A stretch of 64,000 nucleotides of DNA from Granulosicoccus sp036478595 (GTDB lineage Bacteria; Pseudomonadota; Gammaproteobacteria; Granulosicoccales; Granulosicoccaceae). How positions within the stretch are numbered: position 1 is the stretch's first letter; each line of letters starts with the position of its first letter. Position numbers and translations under genes: made by a program. The stretch lies in assembly GCA_036478595.1 (NCBI GenBank), contig JAZGEF010000069.1, positions 62,001 through 126,000 on the forward strand, in the 5' to 3' direction. Positions 51,910-61,440 of this stretch are shown here, in pieces. The notes beneath the pieces are model-generated. The model did not search any database and was not told the DNA's origin. It saw nothing but the letters and a program-made list of their open reading frames with translations.

Positions 51910-53727
51910 ATGACTTCAAAACACGCGACTTTGCTAGAGATCACTCGGCGCATCACAGAGCGCAGCCACCCGGGTCGCGAGCGCTACTTACAAAAAATGG
52001 CGCACCTGGCATCTAAAGGGCCGCAGCGCGGGCGGCTCTCCTGCACCAACATTGCACACGCGGTAGCAGCATCACCTGCGAACGACAAACTTGTGCTGCA
52101 CGCAGAGCGTCAACCAAACCTGGGCATTGTCACTTCATACAACGACATGTTGTCTGCTCATCAACCGTTTGCAGCATTCCCAGAGCTCATAAAAAACGCC
52201 GCGCGCTCAGTAAACGCGACTGCGCAAGTCGCCGGCGCTACACCCGCGATGTGCGATGGCGTGACTCAAGGGCAGCCCGGCATGGAGCTATCGCTCTTTA
52301 GCCGTGACGTTATCGCGCTTTCAACCGCAATTGCTTTATCGCACGATATGTTTGATGCATCAGTGTGTTTAGGTATCTGCGACAAAATCGTCCCTGGACT
52401 CCTGATGGGTGCGCTTAGCTACGGCCACCTGCCAAGCATATTTGTTCCAGCTGGCCCGATGACCACCGGCATGGCTAATAGCGACAAAGCGAAAAACAGA
52501 CAACTCTACGCACAAGGCAAGATCGATCGCCATGCCTTACTTGAATCAGAAAGCGCCTCGTATCACAGTGCTGGCACCTGCACCTTTTATGGAACGGCCA
52601 ACAGCAACCAGATGTTAATGGAAGTCATGGGCTTGCATCTACCCGGTTCAGCGTTTGTTAACCCCGGCACACCATTGCGAGATGCATTAACACAAGCTGC
52701 GTCAATCAAGGCGCTGGAGCTAGCCGCCACAGGAAAACACTACACACCGCTTAGCCAAATAGTAGATGTAAAATGCATCGTCAATGGACTGGTCGGTTTG
52801 TTGGCTACCGGTGGCTCTAGCAATCATACGATTCACATGAATGCGATTGCACGATGCGCCGGAATTACCATTGACTGGGATGACCTCAACGAACTAAACG
52901 ATATCGTGCCATTGATATGTCATATATATCCCAGTGGCAAGGCGGACGTTAATCAATTTCATGCAGCTGGTGGCATGGCCCTGGTCATCAAAGAATTATT
53001 GAAAAACGGCTTACTACACGAAGATGTCAACACCGTTGTAGGTGGTAACGGCTTGCACGAATACACCAAGGAGCCGTGGCTCGATGGTGATCAACTCGCC
53101 TGGCGAGAAGGCGCGGATTCTGCCATAGACAAGACCATTATCTCAACGGTTAAAAATCCGTTCGCCAACACCGGTGGTACAAAGCTCGTTGATGGCAATA
53201 TGGGCCGTGCAATTGTAAAAACGGCCGCTATCGCCGATGAGCATTTCATCATTGAAGCGCCGGCAGTGGTATTCCATACACAATCTGCCGTAAAAAAAGC
53301 ATTTGATAACGACGAACTCAATCGCGACTTTGTCGCTGTAATCAAACAACAAGGGCCTTCAGCCAATGGCATGCCTGAGCTGCATAAACTTACGCCTGTA
53401 CTAGGTATATTGCTCGATCAGGGCTTTAAGGTTGCGTTGGTAACCGATGGCAGAATGTCAGGCGCATCAGGCAAAGTACCTGCAGCTATTCATGTTAGCC
53501 CTGAATGCTTAAACGGTGGCCCGCTTGGCAAAGTCAGGGATGGCGACATTATTGAGATCGACGTCAATGCCGGCACACTTCAGGCAAAAGTTAGCGCTGC
53601 AGAATGGACAGCACGCGAGCAATCAGCCCCACAAAACCAATCACACGAAAACCCGCTATTCGAGGTTTTTAGAAGCCAAGTTACGAGCGCCGAAACCGGC
53701 GCAATCAGCCTTTTCAAAACCCTATGA
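51910..53727 (+). CDS. edd: 6-phosphogluconate dehydratase
   Basis: 605 residues, close to E. coli Edd (603). Iron-sulfur dehydratase of the IlvD/Edd family: GVTQGQPGMELSLFSRDVIA, CLGICDKIVPGLLMG and CTFYGTANSNQM give cluster cysteines, and VTDGRMSGASGKVPAAIHV is the C-terminal signature. Converts 6-phosphogluconate to KDPG. Overlaps eda by four bases. Confidence 0.96.
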   Translation: MTSKHATLLEITRRITERSHPGRERYLQKMAHLASKGPQRGRLSCTNIAHAVAASPANDKLVLHAERQPNLGIVTSYNDMLSAHQPFAAFPELIKNAARSVNATAQVAGATPAMCDGVTQGQPGMELSLFSRDVIALSTAIALSHDMFDASVCLGICDKIVPGLLMGALSYGHLPSIFVPAGPMTTGMANSDKAKNRQLYAQGKIDRHALLESESASYHSAGTCTFYGTANSNQMLMEVMGLHLPGSAFVNPGTPLRDALTQAASIKALELAATGKHYTPLSQIVDVKCIVNGLVGLLATGGSSNHTIHMNAIARCAGITIDWDDLNELNDIVPLICHIYPSGKADVNQFHAAGGMALVIKELLKNGLLHEDVNTVVGGNGLHEYTKEPWLDGDQLAWREGADSAIDKTIISTVKNPFANTGGTKLVDGNMGRAIVKTAAIADEHFIIEAPAVVFHTQSAVKKAFDNDELNRDFVAVIKQQGPSANGMPELHKLTPVLGILLDQGFKVALVTDGRMSGASGKVPAAIHVSPECLNGGPLGKVRDGDIIEIDVNAGTLQAKVSAAEWTAREQSAPQNQSHENPLFEVFRSQVTSAETGAISLFKTL

Positions 53728-54338
53728 ACATCAAAGAGATCATGTCGGCCGCATCGGTTATACCCGTGCTTGAAGTAAACAGTATCGATCACGCGATACC
53801 CTTAGCAGAAGCACTCATTGCTGGCGGTTTACCTGTTTTGGAGGTCACGTTGCGTACCCCCGAAGCACTTGAAGTCATTAAAGCCATGAGCACTGTGCCC
53901 GGCGCGATTGTAGGCGTAGGTACCGCCACCACTGCTGTCCATTTACAGCAAGCACAACTTTGTGGAGCGCAGTTTGCCGTCAGCCCTGGCTTAACGCCAC
54001 AATTGGCCGCGAGCGCAAATGAATTGGGCTTACCACTACTTCCCGGCATTCAAACCGCAGGTGAAATCATGCAAGCTGCGGAACTTGGCTTAACCGAGCT
54101 GAAGTTTTTTCCGGCCAAGGCTGCTGGCGGTATACCCATGCTCAAAGCATTGGGCGGCCCATTTAAACAAACCGTATTTTGCCCCACCGGCGGTATTAGT
54201 TCGGAAACTGCTGGAGAGTATCTTTCGTTATCGAATGTACTGTGCGTAGGTGGCTCTTGGGTTGCCCCTAAAGAGCTGGTAACCGTAAAAAACTGGGCGG
54301 CTATTGAAGAACTAGCAAGTGCTGCCAGCAAGCTGTAG
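53724..54338 (+). CDS. eda: KDPG aldolase
   Basis: 204 residues. Schiff-base lysine K127 in ELKFFPAKAAGG and catalytic E40 in GLPVLEVTLRT. Splits KDPG to pyruvate and glyceraldehyde-3-phosphate; the same family also acts on 4-hydroxy-2-oxoglutarate. Translated with edd through an ATGA overlap. Convergent with the antiporter operon, 3 bp apart, with no room for a separate terminator. Confidence 0.95.
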   Translation: MNIKEIMSAASVIPVLEVNSIDHAIPLAEALIAGGLPVLEVTLRTPEALEVIKAMSTVPGAIVGVGTATTAVHLQQAQLCGAQFAVSPGLTPQLAASANELGLPLLPGIQTAGEIMQAAELGLTELKFFPAKAAGGIPMLKALGGPFKQTVFCPTGGISSETAGEYLSLSNVLCVGGSWVAPKELVTVKNWAAIEELASAASKL

Positions 54339-54341
54339 TAC

Positions 54342-56033
54342 TCAATTACTTAGGTTTAAAAACAACACAAGCAACAATAGTAGTGTCACTACAAATACCA
54401 TGCTATTAACGCCCCAACCTTTCGCCAACAAGCCACCTGGGGCAGCAAGCCTGCGAATAGAAAATAGCCAATCCGATGTTTGAGCTTGTAAACTGCTGCG
54501 CGTTTTATTGACAAACGACGTTGCGCTCGCAGCCCAAGCCAGAATAGTGGCTGGCAAGGCTTTACGATAAACCCAATCAGAATCCAAATTAACACCCCTA
54601 ACCTCTGGGGGGTGTATGCCCTTCCGCATCAAAAATACAAATGCGAGTAAAGCGAAACACAGCAATTGCATTTGAGCTAATACATGGCTGGTGGTGTAAG
54701 GTTTGTATTCAACATCATAAGGCAGCAGTTGATACAGTAAACTCGGGAATACACCAATAATCACACACAGTGCTGCGGTGATGATCATAGCGATACGCAT
54801 ATGGATTGGGGCTTCAGCCGGACGCCTTCCAGAATCATGAGCAAAAAACGTAAAATAGGGGATTTTGATACCGGAATGGCTAAGTACACCAGCAGATGCA
54901 ACTACCAATGCAAACCACACTAGGTAGTAACCATTTTTAGCCGATGCATCCAGTATTAAGGATTTAGAGATAAATCCGCTGAACAGCGGGAAGGCCGATA
55001 TGGATGCTGCACCCACCAGACAACACACCATGGTTATGGGCATGGTTTTATACAAGCCACCTAGCTCCGATGCCTTGGATGTACCGGTGCGATAAAGCAC
55101 GGCACCTACACTCATAAACAGCAAGGATTTGTACAGTATGTGGCAAAAGGCATGCGCGGCAGTACCGTTAAGTGCTAGTTCGGTACCGATGCCAACCCCT
55201 ACCACCATGAAGCCCAGCTGATTATTAAGGCTGTACGCCAACACTTTACGCAAATCGTTTTCGATCTCAGCAAAAAATATCGGGAATAGCGTCATGATAG
55301 CGCCGATGTAGATCAGTATCTCTTCACCTGCATAACTTCGGGCTAGAGCATAGACGGCCATCTTAGTGGTAAAGGAAGACAAAACAACCGTGCCGGTTAC
55401 AGTGGCTGCAGGATAAGCGTCTTGCAACCAGTTGTGCATTAGCGGAAACGCGCATTTGATGCCAAAGGCTAAAAATATCAGCAGGGTACCGGTGCTAACC
55501 AAACCCAAGTGTTCAAATAAAATAGAGCCCGTGTCGTTGTAGTGCACCAACAAACCTGCCAGAAGCAGCACGCCCGAGCCAACCTGTATCAGTAAATAGC
55601 GCATGCCAGTGGCGTAAGCTGCCGGGGTACGCCGCGCCCATATTAAAAATACTGACGCAACGGCAGTTATTTCCCAATAGAGAAACAAGGTAATTAAATC
55701 GCCTGCCAATACACCACCAAGCGCTGCCCCTGCATATAACAACGTCGACACTTGTTGAACCTTGTCATTAACATGCCAGGCATAGATGGCAGCTAAAAAC
55801 GCCGCGATGATGAATATCAGGCTAAATACAAATGCCAGTTTATCTAAGCGTACAAAGATAAGCTCAAAACCTAAAAACTGTACCTGAGCCATATTGCCCA
55901 TGGGCAGTAGTAATAAGCTAACTAAGGCCACCGTTGGCACTAACAATGTGATCAATGTGCGTTGCGTTCGGCCAACAATTAAGCACAAAAATGCGCCGTA
56001 GAAAAATAATAATGGAGGGATTAGCCAAGTCAT
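54342..56033 (-). CDS. Third antiporter-type large subunit (MrpD/NuoN-like)
   Basis: 563 residues, about 14 to 16 membrane spans. It keeps the family's paired charges: Glu in LFLYWEITAVASVFLIW and Lys in LSSFTTKMAVYALARSY, and a second Lys in ACHILYKSLLFMSVG, so it could move protons. Longer than the other two, with an extra C-terminal region. Last gene of the operon. The extra subunit is not part of the classical seven-gene Mrp set. Confidence 0.82.
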   Translation of the reverse strand: MTWLIPPLLFFYGAFLCLIVGRTQRTLITLLVPTVALVSLLLLPMGNMAQVQFLGFELIFVRLDKLAFVFSLIFIIAAFLAAIYAWHVNDKVQQVSTLLYAGAALGGVLAGDLITLFLYWEITAVASVFLIWARRTPAAYATGMRYLLIQVGSGVLLLAGLLVHYNDTGSILFEHLGLVSTGTLLIFLAFGIKCAFPLMHNWLQDAYPAATVTGTVVLSSFTTKMAVYALARSYAGEEILIYIGAIMTLFPIFFAEIENDLRKVLAYSLNNQLGFMVVGVGIGTELALNGTAAHAFCHILYKSLLFMSVGAVLYRTGTSKASELGGLYKTMPITMVCCLVGAASISAFPLFSGFISKSLILDASAKNGYYLVWFALVVASAGVLSHSGIKIPYFTFFAHDSGRRPAEAPIHMRIAMIITAALCVIIGVFPSLLYQLLPYDVEYKPYTTSHVLAQMQLLCFALLAFVFLMRKGIHPPEVRGVNLDSDWVYRKALPATILAWAASATSFVNKTRSSLQAQTSDWLFSIRRLAAPGGLLAKGWGVNSMVFVVTLLLLLVLFLNLSN

Positions 56034-56371
56034 TGGGCCTTCTCTTGCTCATGGCTTGGATCATTTTGAATGTCTAGTTGGGATACTGGATACTCTTCGC
56101 TATCAACGCTCTGCGCGCCATAGTAGCTTTCGTCTCGCAATATCCACGAGCGCAACTGCTTTGCACCTAATACAATTAGTGCGAATGCGATGAAACCTGT
56201 AAACGCATAAAACCCCCACATGCCCTCACCCGGCGCATAAGCGTGACGGTGAATAATAAAATCGAGTAGGAACAACAAGCCGCATAGGCCCACCAAGATA
56301 CGGATCGCCATATTTACAGCCGTTGGCGATTCAACCCACGCAAATGCTGCCGCTATTTTTTTTCCATTCAT
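56030..56371 (-). CDS. Small membrane protein of the antiporter operon
   Basis: 113 residues from ATG 56371 (MNGKKIAAAFAWVES), 7 bp after the preceding stop; ATG 56401 would overlap the neighbour more. Two or three membrane helices (VNMAIRILVGLCGLLFLLDFI, GFYAFTGFIAFALIVLGA) and an acidic tail rich in Asp, Glu and Gln. No known Mrp subunit has this pattern. Its overlap with the next gene (ATGA) shows it is made with the complex, perhaps as an assembly or linker subunit. Confidence 0.65.
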   Translation of the reverse strand: MNGKKIAAAFAWVESPTAVNMAIRILVGLCGLLFLLDFIIHRHAYAPGEGMWGFYAFTGFIAFALIVLGAKQLRSWILRDESYYGAQSVDSEEYPVSQLDIQNDPSHEQEKAQ

Positions 56372-56378
56372 CTCTAAA

Positions 56379-57878
56379 CTAACGCCACTGGATCGAGCCA
56401 ATCAGGCTCATAAGCGGTTGCGGAAATAGAAATAACAAAATGCAAACGCTGCTGGTTACTACAATAGCCCACAAGGACGCAAACGGCGCTTCGTTCCATT
56501 CGTTTGCTGCTGGGGCGCCTGCTAGGGTTTGTTCATGCCCGTTAGTTCGGACTTTTGGCCCAACACCTGGCTCAAAAAATGCGTTGATCGCGATCGGCAT
56601 TAGATAGGCGATATTGAGTACGGTGCTGAGCATCAGCACGCCAATCCAGATCAAATTATCAGATTCTAACGAACCACCTGCAATAAATAGCTTACTCCAC
56701 ATGCCGGCAGCTGGTGGTAAACCGATGATACTCAATGCACCAATGAAAAATGCTCCCATGGTTATCGGCATGGTTCGCCCTAAGCCTTTCATTTGAGAGA
56801 TTTCAGTTTTGTGGGAGGCAACCATAATGGCACCGGCACAAAAGAACAGAGTAATTTTGCCAAACGCATGCGTCACGATATGAAACACACCACCGGTGAC
56901 CGACATCGTGGTTGCCAGCAAGGCCGCCATAATGATGTAGGACAATTGGCTGATCGTTGAATAAGCTAATCGGGCTTTAAGATTATCTTTAGTAAAGGCA
57001 ATAATGGACGAGGCCACAATAGTAAATGCCGCCACCGGCAGTAAGAACTGCGCAGCAGCCGTGGTGGATAACATGTCGATGCCAAACGTGTAAGTAACGA
57101 CCTTTAGCAGCACAAATACTCCCGTCTTAACCACTGCCACTGCGTGCAATAACGCACTGACTGGAGTGGGTGCAACCATAGCAGCAGGTAGCCAACGGTG
57201 CATCGGCATGATCGCTGCCTTACCGGTACCAAAAACAAACAAGGCTAACAACACAGCGGTCGCGGATTGGCTAAGCCCTACATCCGACAACACACCACCT
57301 GGAATAAAATCCAAGGTTTTTGCAGCAGTAGCCACCCATATCATTGCGGGTAGTAATAACGCTATCGAACCACCCATCAGCAACATCAAATACAGACGGC
57401 CAGCGTTTTGCGCTTTTTGCGTACCTGCATGGGTAACCAGTGGAAACGTTACAATAGTAATCGCTTCGTATGCAACAAACAGCGTGAGCAAGTTATCTGC
57501 GTACGCAGCGCCCATCACACCGGCAATGGCGAGTGAGAAACAGACATAAAAACGGGTTTGGTTTTTCTCGTCGTGGCCACGCATATAACCAATGCTATAG
57601 ACCGTTGTAACAACCCATAAAAAACTTGCCAATAGTCCAAACACTAAGCCCATTGGTTCAAGCGATAGTTTGAGAGAGTAGTGCGCTAGCAATGGCAATT
57701 CACCGCTAGTGATGGCTTTACCCGCAATGAATTGGTTGTACAACTGATTGTTCAGGAATAACAACCATATTCCCGCGATGATAATCGACGCCTCGCGAAG
57801 ATTCTTAAACCGCTCTCCAAAGCCAATGATAAAGGGGATAACTAGCAATGGTGGTAGTAATGTCCAGATCGGGCTCAT
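56379..57878 (-). CDS. MrpA N-terminal-like antiporter subunit
   Basis: 499 residues, about 14 spans. Carries Glu in LFVAYEAITIVTFPLV and Lys in HAVAVVKTGVFVLLK, with PMHRWLPAAMVAPTPVSALLHA, the form typical for MrpA/NuoL rather than MrpD. It lacks the C-terminal MrpA extension; that domain is encoded separately at 60149-60757. Thus MrpA appears split. Overlaps its upstream gene by four bases. Confidence 0.82.
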   Translation of the reverse strand: MSPIWTLLPPLLVIPFIIGFGERFKNLREASIIIAGIWLLFLNNQLYNQFIAGKAITSGELPLLAHYSLKLSLEPMGLVFGLLASFLWVVTTVYSIGYMRGHDEKNQTRFYVCFSLAIAGVMGAAYADNLLTLFVAYEAITIVTFPLVTHAGTQKAQNAGRLYLMLLMGGSIALLLPAMIWVATAAKTLDFIPGGVLSDVGLSQSATAVLLALFVFGTGKAAIMPMHRWLPAAMVAPTPVSALLHAVAVVKTGVFVLLKVVTYTFGIDMLSTTAAAQFLLPVAAFTIVASSIIAFTKDNLKARLAYSTISQLSYIIMAALLATTMSVTGGVFHIVTHAFGKITLFFCAGAIMVASHKTEISQMKGLGRTMPITMGAFFIGALSIIGLPPAAGMWSKLFIAGGSLESDNLIWIGVLMLSTVLNIAYLMPIAINAFFEPGVGPKVRTNGHEQTLAGAPAANEWNEAPFASLWAIVVTSSVCILLFLFPQPLMSLIGSIQWR

Positions 57879-59365
57879 CTAAAGCCACCCAGCAACTGCG
57901 TTGCAGCTTCGCTGGCAACACCTAGTGTTTTGCTGCCAAACACCCCCAGATACAATGACAAACCGATCAATACATACATCGGCACTAGCATCGACAGCGG
58001 CGCTTCGTTGCGGCCTTGCGGAATAGGATTGGGCAGGCGTTGTTTTCTAAACAACATGACATCCACTACCCGACCAATGTAAATAATGGCCAACACCGAA
58101 CTAACCAGCACCAAGCCACCCATAATCCACCAACCCTTCTCCATCGATGCACTGATCAACGTAAATTTACTAACAAAACCTCCTGTTAACGGCACACCAA
58201 TCAAGCTCAAACCAGAAATGATAAAGGCGGCGCAAGTTAACGGCATCGTTTTTATTAAGTTATCCAGGCTTGGCCTATGCGCATGGCCTAGCCGATAAAT
58301 GATGCAGCCCACTGACATAAACAAGGCTGATTTGATTAGTGCATGATTAATAATGTGTGCATAACCTGCGGTAATTCCCGCCTGTGTCGCCAAACTGATA
58401 CCTGCCACGATATAACCAATTTGCGCAACACTTGAGTAAGCCAACATGCGTCGAAGATCAGTTTGGAACACAGCAACTACAGACATTATCAAAAAGCCAA
58501 AAATTGCTGCAGGCAGTAAGATTACATTGAACAACAGATATTCAAAATTATATTGAGTGCCGAATACACTAAACAGAAAACGCAATAACACGTACAGAGA
58601 CACTTTTGTGGCTGTACCTGCCAAAAATGCAGTGACACTAATTGGCGCAAAATGATAGGCATTGGCTAGCCAAGCATGTAATGGGAAAATCGCAGACTTG
58701 ATCATTAAGCCAATCGAGATAAAACTAAAAGCTACTAATACTGCGCGTTCGGATGCGGCGTTGGGTATGCGTTGCGAAAGGTCGAGCATATTCAACGAGC
58801 CAGTGGCAGCATACAAGAAACCTATGCCGATTAAAATAAACGAGGCACCGATGCTGCCTAACACCAGGTAGCGAAAGCTAGCCGTTAGTGCACGCCTGTC
58901 ATTACCAAATGCGATAAGCATATAAGTTGATAACGACGAGATTTCTAGAAATACAAATACATTGAACGCATCACCAGTGATTAACATCCCTAACAAACCA
59001 GACAGGCACAACATCCAGGCGGCATAAAACAAATAGTGTTTAGTCGAATCTACCGATTTTTTGACACTGTGATAAGCGTAAACAACGACTATCGCGCTGA
59101 CTGAGGAAATCAGCAACAGCAGAGGCGCATTAATGGTGTCAACAAAGTATTCGATACCCGTGGGCGCAGCCCAACCACCCAATGAGTAACGAATAATGCC
59201 TTGCTCACTCACCAAACCGAACAGTTGCCATGCAACAAGCACACACAGTATATTGGCTATAACCGCAATGACCCACGCCATCTCACTGCGTCGCGCCAGC
59301 ACAATCAAAGGTGCGGCCAATAGCGGAATAACAATTTGTAGCGCCGGAAGCTGCGTGGCAATCAC
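57875..59365 (-). CDS. mrpD: Cation/proton antiporter subunit MrpD
   Basis: 496 residues, about 14 spans. Glu in FVFLEISSLSTYMLIAFG, Lys in FLAGTATKVSLYVLLR, and a central HALIKSALFMSVG. The sequence FPLHAWLANAYHFAPISVTAF is the MrpD/NuoN type. This is the standard proton-path subunit of the complex; it follows mrpC with a four-base overlap. Confidence 0.9.
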   Translation of the reverse strand: MIATQLPALQIVIPLLAAPLIVLARRSEMAWVIAVIANILCVLVAWQLFGLVSEQGIIRYSLGGWAAPTGIEYFVDTINAPLLLLISSVSAIVVVYAYHSVKKSVDSTKHYLFYAAWMLCLSGLLGMLITGDAFNVFVFLEISSLSTYMLIAFGNDRRALTASFRYLVLGSIGASFILIGIGFLYAATGSLNMLDLSQRIPNAASERAVLVAFSFISIGLMIKSAIFPLHAWLANAYHFAPISVTAFLAGTATKVSLYVLLRFLFSVFGTQYNFEYLLFNVILLPAAIFGFLIMSVVAVFQTDLRRMLAYSSVAQIGYIVAGISLATQAGITAGYAHIINHALIKSALFMSVGCIIYRLGHAHRPSLDNLIKTMPLTCAAFIISGLSLIGVPLTGGFVSKFTLISASMEKGWWIMGGLVLVSSVLAIIYIGRVVDVMLFRKQRLPNPIPQGRNEAPLSMLVPMYVLIGLSLYLGVFGSKTLGVASEAATQLLGGFR

Positions 59366-59727
59366 GAACCTTCCTCCTGCATCTCAATCGCTTTTATTTC
59401 GTCCTCTTCGATCGTATCGTAACGCTCATAGATACGAACAATTAAGGCAAGCGCCACTGCAGTGGTGGCCACACCCACAACGATGGCGGTAAGAATCAGT
59501 ACATGAGGCACTGGATTGGAGTAGCTAGCAGGATCGTCTAGTAATATAGGCGCTGTGCCACCTTCCACCTTGCCCATGGTGATATATAAATAAAAAATCG
59601 ATGTTTGAAATACGCTCAAACCAATAATTTTTTTTATCAAATTGTAGCGAGCAATCAATATGTATAAACCCGCCATCATCAAAATGATGACTATCCAATA
59701 GTTATAAAGCCCGAGTATTGAATTCAT
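59362..59727 (-). CDS. mrpC: Cation/proton antiporter subunit MrpC (NuoK-like)
   Basis: 121 residues from ATG 59727, which overlaps mrpB by four bases; an upstream frame to 59772 would extend into mrpB without family likeness. Three helices, with a NuoK-like IVVGVATTAVALALIVRIYE at the end and an extracytoplasmic loop containing PVPHVLILTAIV. Acidic C-terminal tail (EEDEIKAIEMQEE) is longer than usual. Confidence 0.9.
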   Translation of the reverse strand: MNSILGLYNYWIVIILMMAGLYILIARYNLIKKIIGLSVFQTSIFYLYITMGKVEGGTAPILLDDPASYSNPVPHVLILTAIVVGVATTAVALALIVRIYERYDTIEEDEIKAIEMQEEGS

Positions 59728-60152
59728 CGTTTTGATGCAAAACTGTAAAACAAGCTGACAATAACAGCACAAACGGTAATACCCACACCAAGCTCTACCG
59801 CAAAAATTCCCAAATGCTGCCCATGAATAGGATCGTGAAGCAAAACAGAATAGTTAAGAAATTCAGCACCGAAAAACATAGAGGCTATACCTGTAAACAA
59901 ATAAAGCAGTACGCCCAGCGCCATCAACACTCGTAATATAGTGGGCGTAAGCACGGTACGCGTACGCTGCAAACCAAATATCAACCCATGTAGGATAAAC
60001 GCAGAGGCGAATATAACGCCTGCCTGAAACCCACCACCTGGGCCATAGTCACCATGAAATTGCACGTACAAGGCAAATAACATGACGAACGGAATAATCA
60101 GCTTAGTGACAACCTGCAATACACGATGTCGTTGTCTGGGGTATAACTTCAC
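59724..60152 (-). CDS. mrpB: Cation/proton antiporter subunit MrpB
   Basis: 142 residues, four helices, with the family signature HGDYGPGGGFQAGVI and GVGITVCAVIVSLFY. MnhB/MbhF-type domain used in all Mrp complexes. Overlaps the upstream DUF4040 gene by four bases. Confidence 0.92.
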   Translation of the reverse strand: MKLYPRQRHRVLQVVTKLIIPFVMLFALYVQFHGDYGPGGGFQAGVIFASAFILHGLIFGLQRTRTVLTPTILRVLMALGVLLYLFTGIASMFFGAEFLNYSVLLHDPIHGQHLGIFAVELGVGITVCAVIVSLFYSFASKR

Positions 60153-60757
60153 AGCATATGCTCCGCTTCATCATCTGGAACTGTAGGCAGATCACCAGGG
60201 GCATCTTCTGGCGCTTCCTCCTCAGGCCGCCGGCGACGCAAACCCAACAGACTAAGCACCGCGACACCAGCCGTAAACACGACAACTGTTTCACCAAGCG
60301 TGTCATAACCTCGATAGCTTGCCAGTACTGAGGTCACAACGTTAGGTATGCCAATCTCGGAATCGGATTTGTGTAAATAATGTTGAGCAAGATCTGGGTG
60401 AACCTGGGCTGGCGCCAGATCTGATCCGTAATGTGGCATATCGAGCGTGCCATAGATCAACAAGGCACCAGTCACTACAACAAAAAACAACGCCGTCAAA
60501 CTGTCATGACTGCGTGGCTTTTGCTCATGTTTAGTAAACGACAACGCCCCTAAAAATAGAATCGTTGAAATACCGGAGCCCACAGCTGCTTCGGTGAACG
60601 CAACATCAACCGCGTCCATCACCACAAATGCACCAGCCGCTACAAGACTATAAAGACCCAGTAGAACCACCCCAGCAAGCAGGTCGCGTAACACGATAAT
60701 GCCTATGGCGATGATTGCTAAAAATGCTAACAACACCATGATAGTAAATGCTTCCAT
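60149..60757 (-). CDS. MrpA C-terminal-like subunit (MbhD/MbhE, DUF4040)
   Basis: 202 residues. N-terminal half is the MbhD-type hydrophobic domain (DLLAGVVLLGLYSLVAAGAFVV, DVAFTEAAVGSGISTILFLG) and the C-terminal half the MbhE-type part (NVVTSVLASYRGYDTLGETVVVFTA). In Bacillus MrpA these form the C-terminal end of one protein; here they are separate, as in membrane-bound hydrogenases and some proteobacterial antiporters. The charged tail (RRRRPEEEAPEDAPGD) is odd. Confidence 0.88.
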   Translation of the reverse strand: MEAFTIMVLLAFLAIIAIGIIVLRDLLAGVVLLGLYSLVAAGAFVVMDAVDVAFTEAAVGSGISTILFLGALSFTKHEQKPRSHDSLTALFFVVVTGALLIYGTLDMPHYGSDLAPAQVHPDLAQHYLHKSDSEIGIPNVVTSVLASYRGYDTLGETVVVFTAGVAVLSLLGLRRRRPEEEAPEDAPGDLPTVPDDEAEHML

Positions 60758-60773
60758 AATTAACGCATTCCTA

Positions 60774-61157
60774 TTAACTTATCTCGGGTCGTGAGCGCGC
60801 TAAGCGCTGAGCGGTTTCAGGAGAATCTAGTATCGGCTTACCATCGGCATCAGTGGGAATTAACCCAGAAAGTAAAGCCGTTTTGGCTAATGCATGAGAA
60901 GCCGTAGGTGATGTTATCAATGTAAAAAACAATACAATAAACACTTTTACGGCAATTAACCAACTGCCGTAAACAAACAGCGCCTGTAGAAATAAACCTA
61001 ACATGATAAAAATTGCGCCACCGGTATCAGTCACGCTAGCAGCATGCAAACGCGTGTACAAATCGGGCATGCGAATAAGCCCTATCCCGCCTGCCACAAT
61101 AAACACACATCCCGTAAGAATGAGCAACCAGCTAATTATCCAGATGAACCACATCAT
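60774..61157 (-). CDS. mrpG: Cation/proton antiporter subunit MrpG
   Basis: 127 residues from ATG 61157, just 1 bp after the mrpF stop and behind an AGGAGG site lying in the end of mrpF. Typical GGIGLIRMPDLYTRLHAAS motif and a SPTASHALAKTALLSG end. Three helices. Small membrane subunit required for full antiport in known Mrp. Confidence 0.92.
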   Translation of the reverse strand: MMWFIWIISWLLILTGCVFIVAGGIGLIRMPDLYTRLHAASVTDTGGAIFIMLGLFLQALFVYGSWLIAVKVFIVLFFTLITSPTASHALAKTALLSGLIPTDADGKPILDSPETAQRLARSRPEIS

Positions 61158-61158
61158 C

Positions 61159-61440
61159 TTAGAAATCGTCCTCCTGGTACGCACCACTGCCTAGATCGTC
61201 ATACTCAAAAAATTTGAGCACAGCAATTGTGCCGATGTAATTAATCAAGGCATACACCAGCGCGATATCCAGAAACTCGGGTCGTTTAGTGAGAAACCCA
61301 TATACAGCAATTAACAATACGATTTTCGTCCCAAATGAATTAACTGCTAACAAACGATCGAAAATAGTTGGGCCAAGCAATGCTCGGAACAAGGTCATTA
61401 TCATTGTTACGAGTAACGCTAAGGTTGCTGCAGTAAACAT
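61159..61440 (-). CDS. mrpF: Cation/proton antiporter subunit MrpF
   Basis: 93 residues, three helices, with RALLGPTIFDRLLAVNSFGTK, the hallmark of MrpF/MnhF. Stop of mrpE and start of mrpF share one base (TAATG). Normal length. Confidence 0.93.
   Translation of the reverse strand: MFTAATLALLVTMIMTLFRALLGPTIFDRLLAVNSFGTKIVLLIAVYGFLTKRPEFLDIALVYALINYIGTIAVLKFFEYDDLGSGAYQEDDF

Noticed and set aside
54342..59365. Respiratory complex I (NuoL/M/N) genes
   Set aside because: The accompanying MrpB, C, E, F and G genes and the absence of NuoA-J show an Mrp-type antiporter.
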